A DNA stretch of 64,000 nt from Tretioscincus oriximinensis (Eukaryota > Chordata > Lepidosauria > Squamata > Gymnophthalmidae): the NCBI GenBank assembly GCA_022410635.1, contig JAJVDF010000465.1, forward strand, positions 967,853 to 1,031,852, read 5' to 3'. Positions 22,338 through 33,690 of this stretch are shown piece after piece; the stretch's first letter is position 1; every line of letters begins with the position of its first letter. The translations under genes and the position numbers were made by a program. The notes beneath the pieces were generated by a model that saw only the letters and a program-made list of their open reading frames with translations, was not told the DNA's origin and made no database searches.

Positions 22338-23235
22338 TCATATTAACCAGTAGCGATGATCGCAGCAGCAGCAGCAGCCTGTGGGGGAAATACCAGCTGG
22401 CATAAATCTGTCACAAAAACATCTGATAATCATGTTAAAGCCTGTTCGGGAGCGCTGCATACACGTCATCCCTATGCTTGTACTGAATGTATTTTGTACT
22501 TTTCAGGCTAGGTGTACCTGGTGCCTGAGCCATACATGAAGAGCTTGTGAGGATGCAGCAAGCTTTGAACACATAAACTGTAAGGTTTGTTTGCTTCTCG
22601 GGGACTCCCTAAGCACAGGGAGGTTCTCTCTGCCTATGGCAGGCATAATTTTATTTATTTTTGTCTTGTTCCACAGGAAAGCCCTGGGAGGTGGGTAGGA
22701 AGATTTAAAAAAATACTTTGTGTGTGTGGTGTGTGAAATTTTAATTCAGTGAGTTAAGGCTACCAGAAAAAAGCAGGACACCAGGCTTGCATCCTTAATG
22801 GATGTGAGAAAGAAGAAATTTCAGCAGCAATTTCATCTGCTGAAATTTCCTATTTGTCATAAGATGCACTACTACTATCTTCCTTTTTTCAGATAATCCT
22901 TTGGGGANCCGAGATCTCCAGATATTTATTTAAAATATTTATTGTTAATATTAAAAAAAATCTATATAACAAAAATACAGTATTTTTTAAAAATTTGATA
23001 ACAACAACAAAAACTACTTTTAGGAAATAACAGTTCTAACTAAAATGCCTACTAGAATGGCTTGGGCAATAATTAATTCATAAAACGGCACTGAAAAGAT
23101 TAATGGGGGCCCATGTGGTGGAACTCTTCAATTATTTTGGACATCTAAGGTCACATTCCAAAAATACATCATCACAAGAGCAGCTTTATTANAAATATAT
23201 GATAAAAAAAAGATTTTACAAGGTGTCCAGCGTCT
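22338..23235. other. Gene-free; short (CAG)n and a fold-back-like repeat
   Basis: Five CAG units near 22363-22377. 22750-22870 resembles the fold-back repeat at 14097-14262 ('gaaatttcagcagcaatttc' with its inverse nearby). No gene seen. Confidence 0.4.
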
Positions 23236-23405
23236 AGGGCTTTTTCTGCATTGGGTCTTATTCCAGATTATATCCTGGAATAGGGACCTGCCATCCGCAT
23301 GTTAGAGCACACTATTACACATCCTCCACTAGGGCATGTTGTAATTTGTACCATCATGGGAATAGCGAGTTATAATCCAGAATAAGGTCCAATGCAGATA
23401 TCTTT
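23236..23405. mobile_element. Fold-back MITE, family C
   Basis: 'tctgcattgggtcttattcc' at left is mirrored by 'ccagaataaggtccaatgca' at right; an internal 'attatatcctggaat' lies beside it. Related to 15219-15271 and 28205-28315. Confidence 0.6.
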
Positions 23406-24357
23406 TAAAGCGCATTTGCATTGTTGCATTGCAGTCTCTGAGAAATCCGTGGGTAGAGCTGGCATTTGCTTTGACAGCAACTCTCACATACAGGATTTCT
23501 TTACGTATTTGTGCAACCTGATCATGAAATGAAAGGTTCTCAGCACTTCCAGACCAACCACACACCCCTTCACAGGAGATTCTATTTTTTAAAATTCATA
23601 TTAAAAGCTAGCCTTATTACCTAATAATATTTGCAGGATTAAAATATTACAGTAATATTAAAGCCTATTAGCAATTTTTAAAGCCTGAAACGCTCAAGGG
23701 GCCACAAAGTTGAACAGAAACATTTTTCATTTTTTCTGGGGCCTGATCTCTATATTCTATTTCTTGCACTTTGGAGGCTATTTTACCTTCTGTCCGCCCC
23801 ACGGAACCATGTATTTCCAGCATTCCATTCATTCTAAAGGTCTTTACTGCAAATAGCCACCACATTTCATACGATGTAGCAGCCTCCATTTTGTAAAGTC
23901 CAAAAGAAAGCTCCCTCCGGAGCATGAGTGTGTAAATTGGAAAATGCTTATTAGCTGTTGGCTAGCAGAGAATGCCTGGGAATTGTATGTGGGCTTGCAA
24001 AGAATGCTGGGGATTGTAATCATGCAAGTGCAGCAGTGATTTCTAGGGCTTGTGATGTCACGAGAATTGCCATGATGTGTTGAGGACAGAGAGGGAGAAT
24101 GTAGGTAAATGGGGTCATATTGTGAATGTGTTACTTTTTTTTTTTTTTTAGAAAAAAGTAATTTAAAACTTTTATTGTGGAAGCAGCCTAAAGCTAGTGA
24201 GGAGGCTTGCGATGTGTTCCCCCATGACATCTTAAATGGATGGACTGATCAGGGAAAGCTTTTCAAATTTTGATAAGATTAGCCCAGGATGAGTCAATTT
24301 TTCAGATTACTGGATCCAAAACTATTTAGGGTCATAAATTAAAAGTTGGTGTAGAAA
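23406..24357. other. No recognisable gene
   Basis: A 128-codon minus frame at 23844-24230 has no recognisable domain and runs through a poly(T) tract; treated as chance. A repeat-like CTGGGAATTGTA motif occurs near 23968. Confidence 0.4.
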
Positions 24358-24625
24358 GAGGAGGAGAATTGAGTTTTATACTCCACTTTTCTCACCGAAG
24401 GGACTGAAAATGGCTTATAAGCTTATTTTTAGCCCAAGAGCTTATATTCTATCTTCCCCACTATGTGTGATGGTCCCCATTTATCTAATCACAATTTCTT
24501 GCTTTCAAGTAACTGGGTCAGTAGATGGCACACACCCTTCTCCACAGCCGACCCAGAGTTTGGAACTTGGTATCTCTGATGGAAACACCAGGGCTCCTAA
24601 CCGCTGTACCACTGGGCCTCTGTAG
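24358..24625 (-). mobile_element. tRNA-derived SINE
   Basis: Tail 'gaggagaattgagttttata' at left, body 'atggcttataagcttatttt', 'tctatcttccccactatg', and the tRNA-like head at right (complement of 'cctaaccgctgtaccactgg'). Confidence 0.75.
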
Positions 24626-25431
24626 TAGTGCTTTCCGATCAGGAATTATGAAAAGTTACCCTGGTTGCAATATTCTGCCCTAGATGATTCTGTGGATTGT
24701 CTTCAAAGCAGCTTTACCATAACGTTGGTTAATACAGAGAGTTCATAGGGACAGGAAGGAAATCGTATTTACGCCAATGACATCTTAATCACAGTCCTCT
24801 ATCAGCTTCAAAATGAATTGGCCTTTTAAGAAAACCTACAGCCTGTATTTTTTATAAGGCAAATGAACCTCCATCAAAGTCTGACTATTCTATTCTTTCT
24901 TAGAACCACACCTGTCTGGTAATGCTAAACCACATGAACTGAATGTGATTCAGTTGTGCCTGACTCCTGGTTGACTTCTATGGAGAAACTGATGGTGCAA
25001 CTGGTAACCAGTTTAACCTACCACAGAGCTTTAACTACCAGATGACAGAAATGGCAGCCAATGCAGGAGGAAGAGCCACTGGTACGTCGTCTGTCCGGCT
25101 CTGTACTCCTTACCTTTTAGTAATATGGATTAACAGAGAATTTATATTAACAGAGCTGTTTATAGTATTCGGGCTATGTGTAGCTCCGAGTATTTTTAGA
25201 TTATACATCAGGCTATTTGCTCCCATAACAACCTAGGGAGTGTGATTAGGTGAGGAGGTTCTTGTCAGAAACCCTGTGGCCAATGTGAAAACAAGAAGAC
25301 CCTCTGTGAGTACAGCAAGTTCTAGATCTGGACTACAATGTCTCAAGTAATGGTGCATTTGTTACCTATTTCTGCTTTTAAGCTGTTCATAGAATGAAAG
25401 GTTCAGAAATAGGNTTATTATTATTATTATT
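24626..25431. other. No recognisable gene
   Basis: Nothing supported. Confidence 0.35.
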
Positions 25432-25447
25432 AGAAATAGGCAGATTA

Positions 25448-25566
25448 TTGTATTTTATTGTATGACTTGTATTATTGTGTGATATGTTGGGTTCAACATA
25501 TATATGTGTATTATCAATGTATTGTCATACTTATATATATCAATAAAAATTTATTTTAAAAAAAAA
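25448..25566 (+). mobile_element. 5'-truncated retroinsertion (L1-like tail) with 16-bp target duplication
   Basis: AGAAATAGGCAGATTA occurs at 25432-25447 and again at 25567-25582. The insert ends in 'caataaaaatttatttt' and poly(A), a poly(A) signal and tail typical of target-primed retrotransposition. Its body is the inverse of 20656-20775. Confidence 0.8.
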
Positions 25567-25582
25567 AGAAATAGGCAGATTA

Positions 25583-25964
25583 TTTATTCCTGCAGTCATC
25601 TGGAAATGTTCTCCATAACAAGTGCAGAAAGGGAGCCACCAAAGAAAAAGAAAATAGACCAGTATACAGAAGTCAGGAGTGTCAACTTCTAAGGCATTTG
25701 TTTGACATCAGATTGTGTGGCAGAAGCAGAAGCAACCACATGTGATTCTGATTTGAATTCTAATTCACATCTGACTAGTTGCCTAAAAATTCCAGTAGCA
25801 ATGGAAATATTTGCTGGCCAGAATACTGATTCTCAAGACTTCAAGGAGTTTTAGAATATGGATGACATCCAGAATCCTGTCAGATGCAGAAACGGAAGAG
25901 TCAATGGCCTTGGACACCCATTTACTTGTAAACTTACTTCAAATCTCAAGAATGATTTAATCAG
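25583..25964. other. No recognisable gene
   Basis: Nothing supported. Confidence 0.35.
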
Positions 25965-26047
25965 TTTTTTCTTAACAAAACATGGGGGGAGGGGCAGATT
26001 ACAATCTGTTCAAAACTGAAGGTTTAAAAGCAAATGTGTGACCAGGG
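25965..26047. mobile_element. Fold-back MITE, family A, deleted copy
   Basis: Right arm 'caaaactgaaggtttaaaag' followed by 'aaatgtgtgaccaggggcag'; left arm mostly lost. Confidence 0.5.
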
Positions 26048-26354
26048 GCAGTAATAACTTTACATTGGCCACAACAGTGTGGAAATGGAGTGAGAACAGC
26101 AGCCTCCCAAGGCACTTCTAATCTAACTGTAAACATTGACTTAACAAGCAATGTGAATGTAAGCAATATTTTGAATGGAGAAGAGTAAGAAGAGCAATCT
26201 CATTGTTTGGCTAAATGCTCCACTTAGTGTTTTGGTTATGTAATCTGGAAATATTTGACTATTTCTCATAATGTCTTAGCCTGCAGAAACACCCAGTTCT
26301 GCCACTAGACTCCNACTGTGTTATCAGTAAGCCAGCTTGTAGCTCTAAAAGATA

Positions 26355-26950
26355 TAACTTAAGGGGACTTTATTTCCCACCCCCCTTATTATAGATATTG
26401 TGAAAGAAAATAACAAGAACACTTTCTANCTGAAACAACAAATAAGGGTTTATTTAAAATACAACTGAGGATGGAAAAATAAAGATTGGGAACAGAACAG
26501 CCTCACACGAGCACTATCCCTTTAAGAACTTTCAAAGAGCAAAATACATAGAACCAGTCAGCATTCTTTTCTATTTAAAGAGACACACACTTGTAGTAGC
26601 AATGAGGACACCAAGTTAAAACCACTTCTCTCAGCCCCTTCCTGGCTTCCTCACTTGCCAGACCTACGTCCTAGTTCTACCCCTCAGGTGCCAACCCAGG
26701 GCAGACCCCGTCAGCTTCACCCCTCAAGCTACATGCAAGCCAAGAAAGGCCAAGCGCCCTGGCTCTACCTGCTTTTACAGGGGTAGCCAGAGTGTTCTTT
26801 GAGGCCTGATTTGCTATTCCCCAGGCCTCCTTCCCCCTCCCAACGAGAAGCAGGGAAGCCACGCCTCCTCTCAGGGCTGCTGTTCTCCCTCCCCTAAGGA
26901 AAACAGAACCATACCAAATAAAATACAAACCTTTTTTATAAACAAGAATG
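26355..26950 (-). mobile_element. LTR copy, diverged, 3' end incomplete
   Basis: Aligns by eye with the solo LTR at 56258-57012. Shared landmarks are 'ggggactttatttccc' (AATAAAGTCC on minus), 'aagaactttcaaagagc'/'gatccttaaagagacaggc' zones, 'gaagcagggaagccacgcc' versus 'gggactcaggaagccacgcc', and 'aaatacaaaccttttttat' versus 'aaacacaaaccttttgt'. The left end is not recognisable, so its boundary is approximate. An 83-codon minus frame here is not a gene. Confidence 0.6.
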
Positions 26951-27821
26951 CCACAGCTACCTACTGCAGAAGGTGTCTGTTGTGAAGAGAAGAATAGAAG
27001 GTTATGTAAGCTGCTTTGATTTCTTTTGGTAACGGGGGTTTGCTCACCACGTTATTAAGATGCCTGCACAATTAATATATCACGTATGGTGAACCCTGAC
27101 ACTTTGGGTTGAGAAAATTGGGGTATAAAAACTGACTCTTCTTTTTCTTCTTTCCTAGGAGCAAAACACAAAAGATGATGGGCCTTACTCATGGGTAGAT
27201 TGGATTGGAAGTACTTTTGCAACCCTTAGTGAGCCTTGTTCCTTTTCAGTATAGACTAGTCTTTTTTTTTTTACTAAACCCTATTCCTGGAGACTGAAGA
27301 TAGTCTAACATAAAGCTATTACTGCAACAACAGTCAGTGCACATTTACATGGGATTGTGCCCCATTATCCAGATTCAAATATGTATGGGATAAAAGCTAC
27401 AATGCAGAATAATTGTCATTTCTAGTATTTACTACATACTTTCTCCTCACATGAAAAACTATTNAGTCATTCCAACATTATTAACTCCAGTTCTCATAGA
27501 TTCTTTATAGTTTTTGTTTCTCCCATGAAATGTTTTATCTCTTTCTATTTCTCAAATAAGCTTTTCCCTATCTAAATAAAACAAAACTACACTCTGTGAT
27601 GATACGAGAAAAGAGACATTTAATGAAATGCTAATGTTGGATCATATTTTACAAAGAATGGTTTTTGGCTTATTTTCTTTTTCTTCCATCTGCTATGCTG
27701 TTCCTAAAGGGTATAAACTTAAAAAACATTGTGATTTTTCATCATTTATCCATACATTAAATTTTTGCCAAAATAAAATCCTATTCCAACAGAATATGCA
27801 AGAAAGATGTGGGGAATTTAG
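26951..27821. other. Gene-free; family A hairpin at 27249-27322
   Basis: 'tatagactagtcttt' and 'ctggagactgaagatagtct' form a family A remnant at 27249-27322. Nothing else recognised. Confidence 0.4.
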
Positions 27822-27998
27822 TAATAGAGTCTTCTCACCCNAAGGGACTTTGAGCGGCTTACAAGGTTATTTCTCACCCAAAGGCTGAAACTAAGGCCAG
27901 CAGAGGGCGCTCACCCCTTTTCACAGCCGAACCCAGGGCTTTGAACTCCAATATCTCTGTTGGAACAGTTAAGCTCTTAACCTCTGCACCAGCCTGCC
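27822..27998 (-). mobile_element. tRNA-derived SINE, internally shortened
   Basis: Body 'aagggactttgagcggctta' and 'gcagagggcgctcacc', tRNA-like head at right (complement of 'cttaacctctgcaccagcct'). Confidence 0.7.
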
Positions 27999-28004
27999 TT
28001 ACTA

Positions 28005-28172
28005 GTGACCCTGCTGGCTGGAGTTGCAGCAAACTGCAATATAACTTTTGCTGGAAGTCTTCAAACAAAGGCTGAGCAGCCATCTGTCTGGGATGGTTTA
28101 GTGAATCCTGCACTGAGCATGGGGTTGGCCCCAATGACCCTGGAGGTCCCTTCCAACTCTATGATTTCATGA
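28005..28172 (+). mobile_element. CR1 LINE 3' end
   Basis: Reads 'ggctgagcagccatctgtct', 'ggggttggccccaatgac', 'cctggaggtcccttccaact' and TCTATGATTTC, the diagnostic CR1 3' UTR. Confidence 0.85.
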
Positions 28173-28204
28173 ACAACATATAGAAACATATTTGGCAACC
28201 TTGC

Positions 28205-28315
28205 GACTAGGCCCTTCCTGCCCTGGGTCTTATTTGCAAGTTACATCCCTATATTTGGACTTGCCAAATGGAAGGTCTCAGTTCTAGGATATAATCCAGT
28301 GCAGAAAAGGTCATA
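28205..28315. mobile_element. Fold-back MITE, family C
   Basis: 'cttcctgccctgggtcttat' at left is mirrored by 'gatataatccagtgcagaaa' at right. Confidence 0.55.
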
Positions 28316-28984
28316 GTACTTTCCTGTTCACCAGATTTCTTGGTGCATAAAAATAATCAGCATCCTTGGAATGATTCTTTCCATAGTCATTAAACAATTA
28401 AAGTTGCCTTTTGAACTAATGGTGTAACTGCTTTCCTAACGGTCGTCCTTCATGATAACTGGGGCCCTGCACATCAGAGATGTTATTTTTCGGCTGTATT
28501 GTTGTAAATGGCCCAAACACTGTAATCTAAAAACCTTCTTAGTGCTCTGATGATTGTTTAGCAATTGTCCTGGTGCTGAAAATAGCTCCCACTAGATGAG
28601 AATTCTGGAACTCAAGGGATGTCAACCATTGACACGAATTGGTTTTGTAGCCTGCAGAAGCCCCACAAGAGGAGTCGGATAGAGGCTGATCTTGACAGTG
28701 ATGAATGAAGATTAGGAGNAACGAGTAAGTGCTAAATATTTATTTATACTTATACCCCGTCCAACCTCGAAGCAAGCACCCAGCATGAAGTGCTCCAAAA
28801 TAAAGTAGAATAGCCAACGTATGTCTAGGTTTGATTACTGTGGATAAGAAGTGGATAATACAATTATGTGTGTACTGCTGCTGTGTATAGAGATGACAAT
28901 CTGCAACATTTACAGCAGCATAGAGACCTTCAAGGGAATTCTGGATGATCAATAACAGGAATGGAGAAAGTCTCTTCCTAATAA
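28316..28984. other. Gene-free; L2-like tail at 28735-28770
   Basis: 'aatatttatttatacttata' followed by 'ccccgtccaacctcg' is an inverted L2-like tail. Nothing else recognised. Confidence 0.4.
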
Positions 28985-29070
28985 CACACAAGGAGCTCTG
29001 CTGGATCAGGCCTTAGCAATGGCCCACCAATGACTCCTGGGCATTCTCAGGCAGAAGAGGAAGCAAACCC
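28985..29070 (-). mobile_element. CR1/L2-like LINE 3' fragment
   Basis: 'aaggagctctgctggatcag' and 'gcaatggcccaccaatgact': inverted tail of the TTCTTATG family, old copy. Confidence 0.6.
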
Positions 29071-29615
29071 TTCATCTGCTCTCAACTTTCAGCAAATGGC
29101 CTTCAGGGGGGGGGGCAGCACCTGGGCACCCATTCTAAGAGTCTCTTGGCCTCCATGAAGGTCCCTAATCTGCTCCTAAAGCCAAGTAGGCTGGTTGCTG
29201 CCGCCGCCTCTTCTGGAAGGGAATTGTGCAGGTGGGCGCCCCTTGGATAAAGAAAACACTTGCAGAGCAGGTGAGGGGTGAAATGTTAAGCCTGCAAACC
29301 GTGGCTTCCTCCTCCTCTTCCTCCCCAGCTGCCCAGCTCATCCTGCCCCTGAGTCTGACTCCTTTTCTGCCCGGCTCGATTGTCTCCTTCTCCACATTCC
29401 AGAGGCTGGAGGCGCCTACTCTGTGTGTCCCTCTCAGGCTCTGAAGCTGAAAGGGGAGCCCGGAAGCCCCGCCCTCTGGACTGGAAGCCCCCCGTGCTCA
29501 GGGGGCTCCGCTTCCCCCCACTTTCCCTGACGCGGAAGGCAGTTTTGGGTGCTGCGATGCTGCTGCTGCTGCTGCCAGAAGTAGAGGAAAAGTCGCCGCT
29601 GGCAGCAGGGGGAAC

Positions 29616-29680
29616 GGGGGGGGGGGGGGGGTCGGACTTGGGGGGGGCGCCCACCCGGGCATCGTGGGCCCCCCCCCCAG

Positions 29681-29717
<37 letters not shown>
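29616..29717. repeat. Long G tract followed by long C tracts
   Basis: 16 G at 29616-29631, a shorter C run near 29669, and 37 C at 29681-29717. They lie 70-170 bp upstream of the TATA box. Such tracts can form G-quadruplex or i-motif structures and are error-prone in assembly, so true lengths are uncertain. Confidence 0.85.
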
Positions 29718-29782
29718 TTGCCGTCCGGGGCGGGCAGCCGGGCCGGTTCCGCATTCCCGACCCCCCCCCCCCGGCCAGGCCG

Positions 29783-29789
29783 TATATAA
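29783..29789 (+). promoter_or_regulatory. TATA box
   Basis: TATATAA in a GC-rich context (GGCCGTATATAACCGGGG). This predicts transcription starting near 29810-29820 on the + strand. The ATG at 29799 would lie upstream of that start and so is not expected to be used. Confidence 0.6.
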
Positions 29790-29814
29790 CCGGGGCTGAT
29801 GCAACCCACCCAGC

Positions 29815-30137
29815 CGTCCGAGGAGGAGGCGGAGGGAGCCTGCAGCAGCGGCGGCGGCAAGGAGGGTCGGGATCCATTTGCAGCCACGGCGGGGTCCGCC
29901 GGCGCCGCCCGGGCGCTCCTGGGGCTGTGGTGGGGGCAACTCTGCCCGGGCCGGAGCGCCTGCAGGCTCACCGCGCGGGGCCTCCTCCTNCTGCTGCTGC
30001 TGCTGGGCTGGAGCGAGGCCGAGGGCGGCGCCCGGGGCTGGGTAGCGACCCCGTGCCGCTGAGCGTGCGGCTTCTCTCCGCCGCCTGCCGCTGCCGCCGG
30101 GGCCCTGGGGCCGCCGTGGTCGCCGTCAGCTCGGTGG
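29815..30137 (+). other. JDP2: Candidate JDP2 non-coding exon 1 (5' UTR)
   Basis: From the predicted start to possible donors near 30134-30139 (CTCG^GTGGGTACGG) I find no ATG, as expected of a leader that must not pre-empt the start codon in the next exon. The region contains a CTG run (29988-30005) with one N. An alternative donor is GCTGG^GTAGCG near 30040. Exon limits are inferred; transcript evidence would be needed. Confidence 0.4.
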
Positions 30138-30560
30138 GTACGGAAGCCGCGAGGGGCGGGCGCGGGAGGGAGGGAGGGAGGGAAAGTACGGGGAGAAGAA
30201 AGGGGCGGCGGCAGCCACGGATCCATCCCCCGCCGCCAACCCGGACGCCCCGTGCTGCCGCCTGCTTGCCGAGGTCCGGCTCTGCGGTGGGGGCAGAAGA
30301 GCTTCCGCGGGGCCGCCGCCGCCTCCTGGGCCCCGTTCCCCAGCGCGGAGGGCGGGGGGCGCCTGGGGGCTGCAGCTGCTGGAAGTGCTCTGGGCGCCTT
30401 TCGGGGTTTCTCCTGCTCCCCCACCAGGTTGGTTCCGCTGCCCTTCCGTGGGGCTCGGCAGGGGGCGCTGGTGGGGGGCGGGGAAGAGCCAGGCGGAGGG
30501 GCAACTATGGCAGGATGGTTTGGAAAACAGCCCCCAGGGGGCTGAGGGGACTCCGAATAG

Positions 30561-31014
30561 CTGAGATTAATTCATTACGAAGCAGAAAGAGAAGAATTTG
30601 AGAATCCCCCTGCGCGCACTCACACACCGGAGCCTGATCCTGGCGTATAGCTCGCTGCATTGCTTGGCCGTCCATATGGCAGGGTAGACTTATGGCCTGC
30701 CAAAGTCTGCACCAGCATGTAGGCGGCAGGCTCCTGTTCCGAGATACAGCCCAGAATAAGGCTCCGTGGTGAGGCGCTTATCTCATGCTTAGGGGCCGCG
30801 AGGGGACCCTTCCCCACCTCCCTCTGGCTCAGGATCCTGCCTTGGATCTGGAATGGACCCAAGCGAGGGGTGAAGCCTCCAGGGCAGGTCCCTTGCCGCA
30901 AAGCCTCACCAGAAGCAGGTAGGTGACAACCTGCCATGTGGCCTGGGAGGAAGACTGGCACAGGGGTCTTCTTAAAGGGCTGCTGCCTTCTGATAACCAA
31001 GCAAAGGCATCCAC
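30561..31014. other. Intron 1; family D hairpin half at 30690-30775
   Basis: 'gaggcggcaggctcctg'-like text with 'agatacagcccagaataagg' repeats the right half of the hairpin at 10677-10818 ('gagagacagcccaggataag'). Nothing else recognised. Confidence 0.4.
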
Positions 31015-31130
31015 ATCTCCTTCTTTCCTTTTTCCTTCTTTCCTTTTTCCTCCCTTCTCTCCTTTCTTCCTTCTTTCCTTCCATTCTTTCCTTCTTTTGC
31101 TTGCTTCCTTTCTTTCCTCAGATTGCCTCA
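31015..31130 (+). repeat. (TTCC)n / pyrimidine-rich microsatellite
   Basis: Imperfect TTCC and TTTCC repeats over about 115 bp, almost purely pyrimidine. Open frames across it on both strands are repeat artefacts. Confidence 0.85.
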
Positions 31131-33420
31131 TCATTTCTTCCTCCCCCGAGGTGGGTGGCAGCTGCNTGTTTCATTCTGACCTTCACGATTTATATCTGCG
31201 GAGATGCCTTTGATGCAGGTGGGCTTGTGGCGCATGGCTGGCGGGCAGAAAGTAACTACTTTGATGGGGCTCTGTGGGGTCTTTCTTTCCCCACAGAAAT
31301 GTGGGAAAGGGCCGCAGCAGGCAGGCCCCTGGTCTTAAGGACTCCAAATCAGCATTGAAATGCGGGCAATAAATAAAGGGAGGGAGGCCGCCCTCCTTCT
31401 GTGCATTGGGTATACTTGAAATGCAAGGACTTTACTGATGGGTTTACTATTAATTCTCACATAGGGTGTTTTTGCTGTGAGAAATCCTGTGTGACACCAG
31501 CCATATGTCACGTACCTGGGAAGTTGAAAAGGCAGCCTGGCTGTGGCTGAGGACACACCATTGCAATAGGAATTGCCTGAGGGAACTAGAAAAATGTTTT
31601 CAAAGGTTTGGAAGTTACACAGCTTNGGGCATGTTTGTTCCCCTGGCCACACCTTTTCTGGCACGTTAAGGTGGGCATGCAGGTTATGTGGTATGAAGCA
31701 CAACGGAAGCATCTTCTCCAGGAAGGGTTAGGGTTAGGTTTTCCTANGCCGTGTCCTATTAATCTGCATCTTAGTGGCAGTTGCTGTGAACTAAATGTTT
31801 TGATTTGATCCAGGAAGCCAATTCGTATGTTCTGAAGGCGACAGGAAGACTGTGTTCCTTTTTAATCAGTTTGGTTTTCATATACTGTGTTTTCTGTGTA
31901 GAGGCCAGCAGCCCTACTTATTATGGGAAGAGCCGTCAAAGCCCCTCTTGCTTCACAGCCAGAAATGCAGACTGCAGCAGGCCTTTTCCCCCTGTCTGGT
32001 GCTGGACAGCTATTTTGAATTTCCATCAGCTCTTATGAATGTATCTTAAAGGACAGAGGATATGGAAGTTGTAGGCCACCACCACCTGGATGGCATTAGG
32101 GTAAGGGAAAGTTAACTCTGGCCCTGCAATGGAGAATAATAGCATCTTTATTCTCACGATGTTGATTTGTTCAGTGTTCCAATACACTCTGCTCTGAGCT
32201 CAGTGCTGGTAGCTTCAATTCCGTCTTGCTTCTGTTACTTCTTCCTCCTCTCTCTTGCGGAGGAAGAGGAGTCCCTTGAGGCAGAGGAAATGGGACGATT
32301 CTGGAGATGCTGAAACAGAAGGGCACAAAGTGAAGTTAGCTCACAGTACTCTGTGCTTATTCTAGAAGGTATTTTCTCTCCTTCAGCTTGTAGGGAAATA
32401 TGTTGGAGAGCACATTGAAGGGAAGGAGAAATACCAAGGGGGAAAGTGAGTGAGAGAGGAAAGAGCAGGCAACAGCCACATTATGTTTCCATTTTCCTTT
32501 AACGAAGGCCCTGTGGAGGTGTATTTGAAAACACAGGGTCTCCTATGCCCTCAAGGTGGGTGAGAACACTCTCTTGGCTGGCTCCAGGGCCATAGGCAAT
32601 GTATGATGGCCAATGAAATAGGGCCTGGCTCATTCTGCTGCTTGTCTTGGCAGCTTGCTTCATGGCTTGTATTACCAGTCCTGGAACGCAACCACTGCCA
32701 GATTCCGTGTGTGCCTGTGTGTATGTGTGCTGGGGCTTTGGAGAGCTTAGTGGAGACAAATGCTTCACTGAGTGAGGCTAGGAATTTTTCAACTTGTTTC
32801 TTGAAGACAGCATGTAAATGATCTTCAGGCTGTTGCCAGAGGACTCCGCAGGGAACCTGAAAACTTGTGGGGGTGTCTGAGATACCAGTTGTTAGGATGT
32901 CAGATTCTTTGTGTAATGCTTGACAGTTCAAAATACCGTTTGTGTGAATGGGGAGCATGGCGGGGCCCAGAGCTTGCAGTCCAAATCCACTCTGCTTGCA
33001 AAGNGCATCGCTCGACTACCCCTGTGATTGCCTAGTTGGTTGGAGAGATTCAGAAGAGTTCCTGGCATGCTGGCTGCCTTTCTGTCCAGTGACATTTGAC
33101 ATTTATGCATCAGATGCCCTCAGGAAAAGATCTCTTTTGTTTCATAAACCACAGCAACTTTGGAATCGCAGTACTAGTGACCCCTTTCTATACCCCTTTC
33201 ACTAAGTGAGCAGACTGTACGAACAGCAGTTGTTGCTGCAGTTTTGTGATGGAGAAGGCCAGATGGGAGTTTTTTTCAGACTTGTCCCAGTTTTGAGGTT
33301 GTTTTGCCATGTTACGCAATTCTGATTTAAACCTTAGCTCTTGATTGTGAGGGTGTCTGGGGATACCAGTCTTAGAAAGTCATTTATGACAGTGGTTATG
33401 GTAACGATGTCCATTTTAAG
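31131..33420. other. JDP2 intron 1, no recognisable exon
   Basis: Several short open frames on both strands (for example around 31.3-31.7 and 32.5-32.96 kb) have no recognisable domain. The stretch is not obviously repetitive and could hold regulatory DNA. Confidence 0.4.
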
Positions 33421-33690
33421 AATAAGAATATCTTTTTTATACCCAGCCTTTTCACCCCAAGGAACTCGCAGCAGCTTACAAGGATAGTTTTCACCCGAAG
33501 GATTACATCTGTTCTATCTTCCCCAACACATTTGTGGTGGTACCCATTAATCTATCTGCAGAGTACTTTCACAAAGTGCTTTTGAATAGCTGGGTTGGCT
33601 AAAGCTGAGGCTAGTAGACGATGATCACTCTTCTCCATGGCTGACATGAGGTTGCGAGAACATACCTCTGGATTGATATGCTAAAAAAGC
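33421..33690 (-). mobile_element. tRNA-derived SINE
   Basis: 'tttttatacccagccttttc', 'acttacaaggatagtttt'-type body ('gcttacaaggatagttttc'), 'tagctgggttggctaaagct', ending in a decayed tRNA-like head. Confidence 0.7.

Larger units (their letters stand above)
29290..30560 (+). promoter_or_regulatory. JDP2: CpG island 2, likely main JDP2 promoter
   Basis: About 1.2 kb of very GC- and CpG-rich DNA, the strongest such island in the window, ending abruptly near 30560. It contains a TATA box (29783-29789), long G and C homopolymers just upstream, and an ATG-free region downstream of the TATA box. It lies about 12.7 kb before the first JDP2 coding exon on the same strand. CpG-island promoters with non-coding first exons are normal for JDP2; that this is its promoter is inferred from position, not shown by a transcript. 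Long open frames on both strands here are GC-bias artefacts. Confidence 0.7.

Noticed and set aside
29799..30062. 87-codon frame starting 10 bases after the TATA box, with a leucine run
   Set aside because: The ATG lies upstream of the expected transcription start and the leucines come from a CTG repeat containing an N.
29286..30601. Long open frames on both strands (up to 308 codons) in CpG island 2
   Set aside because: They overlap on opposite strands, run through long G and C homopolymers, translate to Gly/Pro/Ala/Arg-rich low-complexity sequence and have no recognisable domain; GC bias explains them.
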